From Akkermansiaceae bacterium UBA2381 (lineage in GTDB: Bacteria > Verrucomicrobiota > Verrucomicrobiia > Verrucomicrobiales > DEV007): a stretch of DNA of 64,000 bases. The position numbers and the translations under genes were made by a program. Under the pieces are notes generated by a model. The model saw only the letters and a program-made list of their open reading frames with translations, ran no database searches and was not told the origin of the DNA. Location: assembly GCA_002344215.1 (NCBI GenBank), contig DDSV01000018.1, positions 224,881 through 288,880 of the forward strand, given 5' to 3'. This document shows positions 25,844-33,616 of this stretch, piece by piece; position 1 is the stretch's first letter; each line of letters starts with the position of its first letter.

Positions 25844-27118
25844 ATGACCACGACACTCCAGGAAGCTCCGAAAACGGCCGTCGATTCCTCCTCCGCGAAT
25901 GAATCAATCGCCCATCTCACTCCGAAAAACTCCGAGATGCTCGCGATGGGGTTGCTCGTGATCCAGCCCAGTCCCTTCTGTAATATCAACTGCGACTATT
26001 GCTACCTCCCGAACCGGACTGATACCCGCCGCATGGACTTCGCGGTTCTCGAGAAGGTCATGGACAAGGTATGGTCGAGCGGACTGGTCCAATCACCGTT
26101 CAGCCTGCTCTGGCACGCCGGGGAGCCGCTCGCCGTTCCGATCTCCTGGTATGAGCAGGCCTTTGAAATTATCAACCGCTACCCGAAGGCCTCCGAGTAT
26201 GTCATTCATTCCGTCCAGACCAATGGAACTCTGATCACTGACAAGTGGTGCGACTTTCTCAAACAGCATCATGTGGAGGTGGGCATCAGTATCGACGGCC
26301 CCCGCGAGATTCACGATCATCACCGCAAGACGCGTTCGGGTGAGGGGACTTTTGACAAGGCCATGAGGGGAATGGAATGCCTCAAACGCAACGGCGTTTC
26401 CTTCGGGGTTGTCACAGTGATCTCGGACATCTCGGTCGACCGCCCCGACGAGATGTACGAGTTCTACCGTGAACACGACATCACCGGGATCGGCTTTAAC
26501 ATTGAGGAAGTGGAGGGAGCCAACACCAGTTCCTCCCTCGGGAAATCGGGAGGACACGCCCGCATCCGGTCCTTCCTGAAACGCTTCTACGAGCGCAACA
26601 AAGCCGACGGCTTTCCGCTCAACGTCAGGGAGTTCCAGAATGCCGAGAGGAACATACTTGAGCCCGGCTGGTGCTCGCGTCCTGATGGGGAATATTACAA
26701 TCAGGAAGCCGATCCCTTCGGCATGGTCAATGTCGACTGCTTCGGAAACTTTTCCTCCTTCTCGCCGGAGCTCCTCGGTCAGCCCACCGAAAAATACGGC
26801 TCCTTCAGCTTCGGCAATCTGTTGAGCGGATCGCTCTTCGATGCAACCCGGAACGACTCCTTCAGGCAGGTCCTCTCCGACATCGAGTCGGGTAACCGGA
26901 AGTGCGCCGAGACCTGTGAATTCTACCGCTACTGCGGAGGGGCTTCCCCCTCGAACAAATATTACGAGAACGGGACCTTTGATTCCACCGAGACGCACCA
27001 GTGCATCTCGACCGTGAAGATCCCCATGCAGATCGTTCTCGAAGATCTTGAAAACGAACTCGGCATTACCGAAAAAGTTTCTCCGCTGATGGAGAAACCG
27101 CGCCCCGCCGGGCACTAA
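25844..27118 (+). CDS. GrrM-like radical SAM/SPASM peptide maturase
   Basis: A 424-residue radical SAM enzyme. The cluster motif is CNINCDYC (C46, C50, C53), preceded by LLVIQPSPF and followed by YLPNRTDTRRM and LLWHAGEPLAVPISWYEQAF. This phrasing is that of the GrrM (glycine-rich repeat maturase) family. The C-terminal third has the cysteines of a SPASM domain (around GWCSRPDG, VDCFGN, CAETCEFYRYCGG and HQCIS), which would hold extra 4Fe-4S clusters. GrrM and relatives form carbon-carbon cyclophane rings on aromatic residues of their precursors. The likely substrate is the protein encoded 94 bases downstream. A sulfatase-maturase role was considered because sulfatases occur at 35-42 kb, but the motif wording and the neighbour precursor argue against it. 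Confidence 0.85.
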   Translation: MTTTLQEAPKTAVDSSSANESIAHLTPKNSEMLAMGLLVIQPSPFCNINCDYCYLPNRTDTRRMDFAVLEKVMDKVWSSGLVQSPFSLLWHAGEPLAVPISWYEQAFEIINRYPKASEYVIHSVQTNGTLITDKWCDFLKQHHVEVGISIDGPREIHDHHRKTRSGEGTFDKAMRGMECLKRNGVSFGVVTVISDISVDRPDEMYEFYREHDITGIGFNIEEVEGANTSSSLGKSGGHARIRSFLKRFYERNKADGFPLNVREFQNAERNILEPGWCSRPDGEYYNQEADPFGMVNVDCFGNFSSFSPELLGQPTEKYGSFSFGNLLSGSLFDATRNDSFRQVLSDIESGNRKCAETCEFYRYCGGASPSNKYYENGTFDSTETHQCISTVKIPMQIVLEDLENELGITEKVSPLMEKPRPAGH

Positions 27119-27212
27119 CAAAACACTTTGCTGGTATTCGCCGCGTGACTCCAGGGTTGACGGCGGACCAACAACTGAAACGAAAAAACAAACTAACCGA
27201 AAGGAAAATACA

Positions 27213-27557
27213 ATGGCTATTCTAAGAAGCAGTGATGGACGGTTCTATGATGTTGCTGACGACCAGCTTGAAGGCAAGCTGATCCCGGCCGAGCAAATCA
27301 AAGAAAAACTCGGCGGTGTCGGTGTGGGTCCTGCAGAAGGTCCCGTCGGCCCCGGCCCCCAAATGATGGTTCCCGGAACCGGTGGCCAGGTTGTCATCCA
27401 GATCTACACCTCCGGTGGTGACAACGGCGGTGGATACGAGGGTCCCCAGTCCGAAGGCGGAGAAGGTGATGTCGAAGCGCACGGCTACTGCTGGCGCCGC
27501 AACTACTTCTCCAACTACTGGCGCCGCAACTGCTGGCGCAACAGCTGCTCCTACTAA
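27213..27557 (+). CDS. RiPP precursor peptide, Gly-rich leader with Trp-Arg-Asn repeat core
   Basis: A 114-residue protein with four parts. Residues 1-33 (MAILRSSDGRFYDVADDQLE...) form a compact leader-like segment, probably the recognition part. Residues 34-59 are Gly/Pro/Val-rich and 65-88 Gly-rich and acidic. Residues 91-114 are a repeat core: GYCWRRN, YFSN, YWRRN, CWRN, SCSY. The core has three Trp (94, 103, 108), three Cys (93, 107, 112) and four Tyr, each Trp followed by Arg and Asn. Aromatic-x-x units are what cyclophane-forming radical SAM enzymes modify in characterised triceptides. A good ribosome-binding site (GAAAGGAAA) lies eight bases before the ATG. A hairpin follows the stop, then the DUF692 gene. 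Confidence 0.8.
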   Translation: MAILRSSDGRFYDVADDQLEGKLIPAEQIKEKLGGVGVGPAEGPVGPGPQMMVPGTGGQVVIQIYTSGGDNGGGYEGPQSEGGEGDVEAHGYCWRRNYFSNYWRRNCWRNSCSY

Positions 27558-27578
27558 TCGTAGCCGGCAGATGAAGAT

Positions 27579-27624
27579 CCCCGATCATCCGGCCGGGCCA
27601 GCACGGCCTCCGGATGACTCGGGG
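27579..27624 (+). terminator. hairpin between precursor and DUF692 genes
   Basis: CCCCGATCATCCGG (27579-27592) pairs with CCGGATGACTCGGGG (27610-27624), a 14-base-pair stem with one bulged C and a 17-base loop. It begins 22 bases after the precursor stop and 61 bases before the DUF692 ATG. The run after it is AATTTCTGCGTTT, only weakly T-rich, so partial termination or mRNA stabilisation is more likely than full termination. Such an arrangement would raise precursor levels over the enzyme. Confidence 0.6.
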
Positions 27625-27684
27625 AATTTCTGCGTTTAGACACTACCCTGCCAGGGCCACCGCTCCACCCGGTTCCATTTACCC

Positions 27685-28893
27685 ATGACTCCCTCTGAAC
27701 TGCATCGTGACCCCTACGGCGTGGGTCTGGCCTACCGCTTCAACGTGCATCAGGACGCGGTGAAGCATCGGTCCGAGATTGACCTGCTGGAGATCTCGAC
27801 TGAGGACTATATTGTCAGGGAACGCCGCACTTATAGTGATCCGGACGAGAAACTCCTCCGGGATGCCCTCGCGACTTTCCCCTGTGTGGCCCATGGCCTG
27901 AGTCTCTCCATTGGCACGGTCGACCGTCTTGATGAGACCTACCTGAACGCCACGCGCCGTTTTATGGCGGATCACGGGCTCAATATTTTCAGCGAGCATC
28001 TCGCCTTTCACCGGGTCGATGGCAATGACCTGACCATGTTCCTCGCGATTCCCTTTGAGGAAGTCGCCGTGCAATGGGTAAAGCGGAACTACTATGCGAT
28101 CCGGCAATGGCTCGGTCGACCCTTTGCCCTGGAGAATGTGACCTATGCCTTTCCCGTGCCCCACTGCTCGTTGAGTGAGGCCGATTTTCTCCGCCGCCTC
28201 TGTGAGGAGACCGATTGCACCCTGCTCCTCGACGTCACCAACGTATTCAACAATTCGCGAAACCACGGCTACGATCCGATCGAGTTTTTTGAGCGGCTTC
28301 CCATGGAGCGGGTATCGCAGATGCATCTGGCCGGAGGGCATCAGCTCCCCGATGGAAAGTGGGAGGACAGCCATTCCGCTCCCGTCATGGAAGAGGTCTG
28401 GCCGCTTTTCGACGAGGCGGTGAAACGGGCGGTCAATACCCGCATCGTCATCCTCGAACGCGACAGCAAGCTGAAACCCTTCGACTCGGTCATGCACGAT
28501 ATCCGCCGGGCGCGTGAGATTTTCTATTCCCATCGACCGCTCGAAGCACCGCATCGGGAGCTGAGTGATATCACCGGAGGAGAGGCCCTTGCTCCCGATC
28601 CGCTCGCCAATGAGTTTGCGGGGATGCGGAGTTATCAGCGTGCCCTGATGGGACGGATTTCAGATCCCGGGTTCCGGGAAGCGTTTCTGGCCAATGCCCC
28701 CGAGGCGGTCAAAAAATTTGAGGTGACCGATCCTGCCTGGTTCCAACGGCTCGCCGATTGTGACGGTCAGGCGATGCGCCATTTTGAGGAGTCCTGGGAC
28801 TACTTCAAAAAAGAGGATGAAACGGTCGCCCGCGAGTACGAAAATCGCGAGTGGGCCAGCTGGGCGAAGCAACTGGGCCGGGGCGGATGGTAG
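27685..28893 (+). CDS. DUF692/MNIO family multinuclear iron oxidase with C-terminal extension
   Basis: A 402-residue protein. Residues 1-280 are a DUF692 TIM-barrel (now called MNIO: multinuclear non-haem iron-dependent oxidative enzymes). Metal-ligand blocks can be seen: VAHGLSLSIG, FSEHLAF, FALENVTYAF, LLDVTNVFNNSRNHG, QMHLAGGHQ and IVILERDS. MNIOs oxidise cysteines, asparagine or C-terminal residues of RiPP precursors (MbnB, TglH and ApyH are known examples). Residues about 290-402 (FAGMRSYQRALMGRISDPGF, then an aromatic helical tail) are extra, and may replace the separate partner protein that delivers the peptide in other systems. Gene order places it 127 bases after the precursor, on the same strand, so it is the likely second modifying enzyme, acting on Cys, Asn or Tyr of the core. 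Confidence 0.85.
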   Translation: MTPSELHRDPYGVGLAYRFNVHQDAVKHRSEIDLLEISTEDYIVRERRTYSDPDEKLLRDALATFPCVAHGLSLSIGTVDRLDETYLNATRRFMADHGLNIFSEHLAFHRVDGNDLTMFLAIPFEEVAVQWVKRNYYAIRQWLGRPFALENVTYAFPVPHCSLSEADFLRRLCEETDCTLLLDVTNVFNNSRNHGYDPIEFFERLPMERVSQMHLAGGHQLPDGKWEDSHSAPVMEEVWPLFDEAVKRAVNTRIVILERDSKLKPFDSVMHDIRRAREIFYSHRPLEAPHRELSDITGGEALAPDPLANEFAGMRSYQRALMGRISDPGFREAFLANAPEAVKKFEVTDPAWFQRLADCDGQAMRHFEESWDYFKKEDETVAREYENREWASWAKQLGRGGW

Positions 28894-29035
28894 GGGTGAT
28901 GTCCACATCGCCCCATCGTGCAGCTGGTCGAACACGGGTCGATGGAGTCCGTTCGCAAGTCCGCGCGAACTGTAGATAACCCCCTGGCTTTGTGGCCCGA
29001 GAAGGTTGGCAAATTCATCCATGTCCGAAGATAGA

Positions 29036-29066
29036 TTGACAGAGGTATCGGCAAATTTGATATAAG
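29036..29066 (+). promoter_or_regulatory. sigma-70-like promoter for the RCC1-repeat gene
   Basis: TTGACA at 29036-29041 matches the -35 consensus exactly. A -10 TATAAG lies at 29061-29066 (19-base spacer), or GATATA at 29059 (17-base spacer). It is 51 bases before the ATG at 29117. Confidence 0.5.
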
Positions 29067-29116
29067 ACAGGTGGAGTGGCGCGCATCAGAACCATCGTGC
29101 CCCCCGCTTCCTTTGC

Positions 29117-30595
29117 ATGAACCGACTACTTCCGGGCGCTGTTGTTTTGCTTCTCTTCTTTGCTAACGCTCTGTCAGCCGCTCCGCTGGAACTGGATACG
29201 CTGCGGCAGCAATATGAAAAAGTTGTCGCTGAGAGGGTCACTGCCGTCTACGAAGCGGGTAAATCCGATCTCGACACCGGCTTCGCTGCCGCGCTCGACA
29301 AGGTGATCGCCCAATCAAAGACGGCAGGTGATCTTGCGGCAGTGCTGATCCTTCAGGGAGACCGGAAGTTGCTCACCGGGGGTCAAGCCCTGCCCGATGA
29401 CGATGCGACCACTCCTGAATCGCTGAAGAAGCTTCGTGCGATCTATCGTGAGCAACTCGCCAAGTTGTCCGGCGAGAGAGACGCGAACACCGCAAAGTTG
29501 GACGGGCCATTTCTCGAGCAGCTCAAGAACCTCGAGGTGAAACTCACGCAGGCCGACCGGGTGGAGGACGCGGCGAAGGTGATGGAGTTTCGTATGGCCC
29601 TAAAAACAAATCCCCCTGCTGCGGTCGCGGGCAAGATGGAATCCATTGCTCCTGCACTAGGGGCTTCCGGAAAGGGAGGCGACGACGGATTTACTTTTAC
29701 CCAGGGAAAGCTTTTCGCCGTGGGCAAGATGCAGGGCGACAAAATTATTGACCTGACGGCGGCGGAGGGTATTTCCGATTTTGTGGATGTCACGGGAGGC
29801 GTATCGTCATGGGCGGGCTTGAGGCAGGACGGAACCGCAGTCGGATGGCACGCCAAGTCCGGTGCGTTTTCCATGCCGGGGATTAGACAGTTGGTAAGTG
29901 CACAACACCATTTTTCCGGCCACCTCTTTGGCATCACAATAACGGGCAATCTGGTAAACCTTGTGACTGGTGAGATCATCATCGCAACGGGCAATGTGAA
30001 GGATGCGGCGATACAGCAAAATCACTCCATTGCCTTGCTTGACGATGGAACAGTCAAACTCTGGGGGCTTCTCCACGAAGGTCCGGTCGCGGACATACAA
30101 CCTTTCCCAAAAGTGGCCGAAGAGGACTTGAGAGACGGTGTGGCGATTGGTGCAACGCGCTACCGCGCCTACATGGTAAACGTACGCGGAAAAATCACCG
30201 CGTGGGGATCAGGAGGACAAACGATTTCCGAATTTCCAGAGGAACTTCGGAAAGTCACGCGGATCACGGGAACTGGCTTTGGCGTATTTTTTGAAACCAG
30301 GGAGAGAGACCTCCATCTAATGACCGTGTTCAGCGATTCCAAAGTTGAGCCGATAGCGGGAACTCCTGGGTTGATCCGCTCAGGGGATGAATCTGTGATC
30401 AGTTATAGCCGGCCGCGATGGAACTTGGTGTATTCGCCCGATAGGATTAGACAGGAACTGAATGGCGAACTGGCGGCGCTTGAAAAGTTAAATGGTGAGG
30501 ATTTGCCGTTTTTCTTCCAGAAGGCGTCGGGTGGAAAATTGACGGCAAGCTACCTCCTCTGGCTGTCTGCCGATGAGCCTGCGGCCGCAGAGTAG
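29117..30595 (+). CDS. secreted RCC1-like repeat protein with N-terminal coiled coil
   Basis: A 492-residue exported protein. The signal peptide is MNRLLPGAVVLLLFFANALS with cleavage near SAAPL. Residues 23-165 are helical and heptad-rich (LDTLRQQYEKVVAERVTAVY, RAIYREQLAKLSGERDANTA), typical of a family common in Verrucomicrobiota/Planctomycetota. The remainder has RCC1-type blades: WAGLRQDGTAVGWHAKSG, NHSIALLDDGTVKLWGLL, MVNVRGKITAWGSGG. The blades probably make a propeller for protein contact in the periplasm or outside. It follows the DUF692 gene by 223 bases but has its own promoter-like sequence, so a role in the RiPP cluster is doubtful. Confidence 0.75.
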   Translation: MNRLLPGAVVLLLFFANALSAAPLELDTLRQQYEKVVAERVTAVYEAGKSDLDTGFAAALDKVIAQSKTAGDLAAVLILQGDRKLLTGGQALPDDDATTPESLKKLRAIYREQLAKLSGERDANTAKLDGPFLEQLKNLEVKLTQADRVEDAAKVMEFRMALKTNPPAAVAGKMESIAPALGASGKGGDDGFTFTQGKLFAVGKMQGDKIIDLTAAEGISDFVDVTGGVSSWAGLRQDGTAVGWHAKSGAFSMPGIRQLVSAQHHFSGHLFGITITGNLVNLVTGEIIIATGNVKDAAIQQNHSIALLDDGTVKLWGLLHEGPVADIQPFPKVAEEDLRDGVAIGATRYRAYMVNVRGKITAWGSGGQTISEFPEELRKVTRITGTGFGVFFETRERDLHLMTVFSDSKVEPIAGTPGLIRSGDESVISYSRPRWNLVYSPDRIRQELNGELAALEKLNGEDLPFFFQKASGGKLTASYLLWLSADEPAAAE

Positions 30596-30700
30596 TGGAC
30601 TTGGCGGAGGCAATTCCGTCTGCCTGCACTTTCCGGAATTTCCTCCCCTGCGGGTAGATTGTAAGTGCGCTTTTCCCGAGTCCATGGTTTACTCAGCCCC

Positions 30701-31438
30701 ATGCCGGACTTTGCCACCGCGCTGAGGCGTATTCATGATCACAGCGAGACCATCCTCGCCGACGCGACGGTGATGTTGCGTCAACTGGTTGAGGACACCT
30801 GCTCTGCGATCTCCGCGGCGGAGGGCTCCATCCTCGTCCCGGTCGAGGGAAAGAATGAGCTCCGTTTTTTTGTCTCGATCAATCCGGTTCTCGAAAAGTC
30901 GGGGATGTCCGTCTCCGTCGATGGAACCATCAGCGGGTATGTCTTCAGTTCGCGACAGGCGATGGCCAAGGTGAAACCGGAAAGCCCGGGCGTGGCCAAG
31001 GTCGACGAGGTGGCCAAGGTGGAGACGAGTTACCTCCTTGCGGTCCCCATCGTCGATGATGATCGCGTCTACGGGGTGGCGACCTTCGTCAACCGGCGCG
31101 GAGACAAGGTGAACGAGCCTTTCTCGGTCGAGGATCTGAAGACGGCCCAGGCCTTCGGTGAGATCTATGCAACGGCGATGAAACTGCACCGGAAAATCGA
31201 GTTCAGCACAAGCACGGCCAGGGTCGAGATCGCCGACCATGCCAATGAATTTGAGGTTGAGGGAATCTCCGGCTCCGAGGAGGACCTGCGGACCGCGCTC
31301 CGATATCGGCTTCCCGCCCTCCTTGCCGAGAAGGCGGTTTCTCTACCCGACCGGGAGAGAGAGCTGCTTTTCAAGATCGGAGAGCTCATCAGTGATTACG
31401 CCGGGGTCGGGGAGGAGAGTGTTGCGTATGATCTTTGA
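30701..31438 (+). CDS. GAF-domain protein
   Basis: A 245-residue cytosolic protein. Residues about 15-165 form a GAF domain: VMLRQLVEDTCSAISAAEGS, SILVPVEGKNELRFFVSINP, SYLLAVPIVDDDRVYGVATF and VEDLKTAQAFGEIYATAMKL. GAF domains bind small ligands or partner proteins. The last 80 residues (EGISGSEEDLRTALRYRLPA, ALLAEKAVSLPDRERELLFK) are helical and unrecognised. The ATG at 30701 is the first in frame giving a plausible beginning. Its last 11 bases overlap the start of the subtilase gene, so the two proteins are translationally coupled and are likely to work together, GAF perhaps sensing and the protease acting. Confidence 0.78.
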   Translation: MPDFATALRRIHDHSETILADATVMLRQLVEDTCSAISAAEGSILVPVEGKNELRFFVSINPVLEKSGMSVSVDGTISGYVFSSRQAMAKVKPESPGVAKVDEVAKVETSYLLAVPIVDDDRVYGVATFVNRRGDKVNEPFSVEDLKTAQAFGEIYATAMKLHRKIEFSTSTARVEIADHANEFEVEGISGSEEDLRTALRYRLPALLAEKAVSLPDRERELLFKIGELISDYAGVGEESVAYDL

Positions 31439-32183
31439 CGAAATCGTCAATCGTGAGCGACTTCGCGAATGCCTTGCCACCGGCACGGGCAAGGGCGTGA
31501 AGGTCGGTATTCTGGATTCGGGCGTGGCCTCGGATCTTCCGCAGTTGCACGGTCGGGTGGTGGCCAATTACGAAGTGCTCGAAGACCGCTATCACGGGCC
31601 GCGTGTGGTGGCTCTCGAGAAGGGAGTCGATGTGATCGAGCATGGCACCGCCTGCGCCTATATCATTCACCAGCATGCCCCCGACGCGGAGCTTCACAGT
31701 GTCCGGGTCATCGGGCAGTCACACAGTGCCACTTCAAGTAAACTGCTCAGCGCTCTCGAGTTCGCCGTGGAACAGAACTGGGACATTCTCAACCTGAGCC
31801 TCGGGACCGAGTCCAACTACGAGAAGATCGCCCGTCTCGCGGATCAGGCTTATTATAAGGGGATGCTCTGGGTCGCGGCCAAAGACAACAAGCGGAACAA
31901 AGTCGGTTATCCGGCAGGTCTCGCCTCCGTGGTCGGCGTGGACATGGATTTCTTCACCCATCCCGGCAGCTTCCGCTTTCATCCCGGCAGGGTGACTGAG
32001 GTTGAGGCCCTCGGGGTGTATGTCGATGCGCCGACTTCTGATGGCGGATGGCAGCAGTACACCGGCACGAGTTTTGCCTGTCCCCAGATTTCCGGAATTG
32101 CCGCCCGGCTCCGGGAGCATTTTCCCGATCTCACACCTTTCCAGCTTAAGGCGGCCCTTGCCGCCTTGCGTGAGAATCAGTAG
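31428..32183 (+). CDS. cytosolic S8 (subtilisin-like) serine peptidase
   Basis: A 251-residue subtilase without signal peptide or propeptide. The triad is visible: D30 in VKVGILDSGV, H72 in DVIEHGTACAYI, and S215 in YTGTSFACPQISG. The oxyanion-hole region, normally AAGN, reads VAAKDNKR, which is unusual. At 251 residues it is a minimal catalytic domain. The ATG lies inside the end of the GAF gene (11-base overlap). Lack of a signal suggests an intracellular target. A leader peptidase for the RiPP precursor 4 kb away is one possibility, though nothing but distance supports it. It ends 10 bases before the convergent FIST gene. Confidence 0.82.
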   Translation: MIFDEIVNRERLRECLATGTGKGVKVGILDSGVASDLPQLHGRVVANYEVLEDRYHGPRVVALEKGVDVIEHGTACAYIIHQHAPDAELHSVRVIGQSHSATSSKLLSALEFAVEQNWDILNLSLGTESNYEKIARLADQAYYKGMLWVAAKDNKRNKVGYPAGLASVVGVDMDFFTHPGSFRFHPGRVTEVEALGVYVDAPTSDGGWQQYTGTSFACPQISGIAARLREHFPDLTPFQLKAALAALRENQ

Positions 32184-32192
32184 GCCGGGAAC

Positions 32193-33356
32193 TCACGCCG
32201 GGTAAAAGAGCGCCCCGCAGAGGGAGTGGTCATGCCGGAAATTCACCTCTGCCACCGGCCCGAACTCTCCGCTACCGTAGAAGCCGGTCACGGGGATCGC
32301 GCCGAATACCTCCTGAATGATCGCGGAGTCCTGGTCGGGCTCGCCGTAGAGTCTGCGCCCGCGTCCGCGCCCCCCGCAGAGAAAAGAGGAAAAGGGAAGT
32401 CCGTGCTCCGCTTTGATCGATTCACAATTTTCCTTCAGGACCTGTTTGGCGACCCCCGCATTGCGGAGTTGGAACTGCAGGGTCTGTCCGACGCGGGGAG
32501 GTGAGGTCAGGATCAGTTTTCCATCATCCAGATCAACTCCCACGATGGTGCGGATCAGAAAGTCTCCCGCCTCGAACTCATCCACCTCCTCGCGAATGGC
32601 GAGGCCGGCGAAGATGTTCCCGTCGGCTGCCTCTTTTAGAGAATCCCCGAGTGAACCGAACGCCTCTTCGAGAACACGAAAGGGCTCACGGCCTCCGATG
32701 GAATGAACGACGTTCAAACGGCTCCCCGTTACGACCATCGGTTCACCGACGGGTCGGCAACCCTGGGCGACGAGAGGGACCATCCTGATTCCTCCGCAAA
32801 GTCCCAGGGCGAGGAAGTCGGCATCCACTCTTCCTTCCTCCGTGAACAGGAAAAGGTCCTCATCCTCCGGACCTCCCGTGATCATTCCGCCAACGGCGGG
32901 GACTCCTGCAAAGTGGGTGTTGATCTCGCGCAGGGGTCCCTGGCTTCCACAGCGGAAGGGGTCGGCCATCACCAGAAATCCTGCGGGAACCGAATCGAGA
33001 AGCGCACTTTTCCCGATGGCTTCTTTTGACCGGATCAGTTCGAATGAGGTCTCCGGGAGGCGCAGAAAGGAAAAGGAGACCCCGCTCGTGTTTTCCAGTT
33101 CTTTGCCCACCCCGAAGCTTCCGCAGGTGGACGATCCGATGATCCTCCGGGCATGACCGTCGATTTGAAAGTGCTCGATGAGCGCGGGAAGATGTGCCCG
33201 ATAGTCGGAACTCACGGCAACGATCACCAGGTCGGGGTCACCCCCGAGGCTTTTCCGGCAACTGCTCACCGCCTCCCGAATCGACGGCCCGTCAAACGGG
33301 GTGCAAAGGAGGCAGGAAACCGATCGGTTTGGAGGGGTATGGCTCATTCGTTTCAA
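32193..33356 (-). CDS. FIST N/C-domain protein
   Basis: A 387-residue protein made of a FIST N domain (LVIVAVSSDYRAHLPALIEH, RRIIGSSTCGSFGVGKELEN, GLCGGIRMVPLVAQGCRPVG) and a FIST C domain (VDLDDGKLILTSPPRVGQTL, AIPVTGFYGSGEFGPV, HSLCGALFYPA). FIST domains are thought to bind small ligands such as amino acids and occur with signalling proteins. There is no attached output domain here. The start could be 33356 (MKRMSHTPP) or nine bases later. It converges with the subtilase gene, and its transcript starts near the DUF3313 gene's upstream region. Confidence 0.85.
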   Translation of the reverse strand: MKRMSHTPPNRSVSCLLCTPFDGPSIREAVSSCRKSLGGDPDLVIVAVSSDYRAHLPALIEHFQIDGHARRIIGSSTCGSFGVGKELENTSGVSFSFLRLPETSFELIRSKEAIGKSALLDSVPAGFLVMADPFRCGSQGPLREINTHFAGVPAVGGMITGGPEDEDLFLFTEEGRVDADFLALGLCGGIRMVPLVAQGCRPVGEPMVVTGSRLNVVHSIGGREPFRVLEEAFGSLGDSLKEAADGNIFAGLAIREEVDEFEAGDFLIRTIVGVDLDDGKLILTSPPRVGQTLQFQLRNAGVAKQVLKENCESIKAEHGLPFSSFLCGGRGRGRRLYGEPDQDSAIIQEVFGAIPVTGFYGSGEFGPVAEVNFRHDHSLCGALFYPA

Positions 33357-33567
33357 TCCGGGGAAGCCGCTTCAAACCGCACCCTTCCCGATCGATTGGA
33401 CGAATAATGGCCGCGAATGAGTCGGAGGTTGACCCGAATTGGGGTCGGAAAAGCGTGAAAGAGTCCGTTTTTCCCCTCAAAGATGTCTTGACGAACCCCG
33501 GGCGGATCAAGATTATCCGTCAGGAAAGACTGAATCGCGTCTTTTTTCCCAGATTTCGCTTAGGAGG

Positions 33568-33597
33568 TTGAAATCAAAATTCGAGCAGCTATATACT
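33568..33597 (+). promoter_or_regulatory. sigma-70-like promoter for the DUF3313-like lipoprotein gene
   Basis: TTGAAA at 33568-33573 and TATACT at 33592-33597 with an 18-base spacer; ATG follows at 33617. A GAGG-type sequence (TAGGAGG) lies upstream of the -35, so it is not the ribosome-binding site. No clear Shine-Dalgarno sequence is seen before the ATG. Confidence 0.5.
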
Positions 33598-33616
33598 TCG
33601 GAGATCTTAAACGACC

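Noticed and set aside
25844..27118. Reading the radical SAM gene as an anaerobic sulfatase maturase serving the two sulfatases
   Set aside because: The motif context (PSPFCNINCDYCYLP, WHAGEPL) is GrrM-like rather than the WQGGEP type of sulfatase maturases, and a fitting precursor lies next door. It is not fully excluded.
26093..27121. 342-codon minus-strand frame opposite the radical SAM gene
   Set aside because: Shadow of the SPASM enzyme coding strand; no recognisable protein features.
30701..32183. Counting the GAF/subtilase pair as part of the RiPP cluster
   Set aside because: A separate secreted-protein gene with its own promoter-like sequence lies between them; only distance argues for a link.
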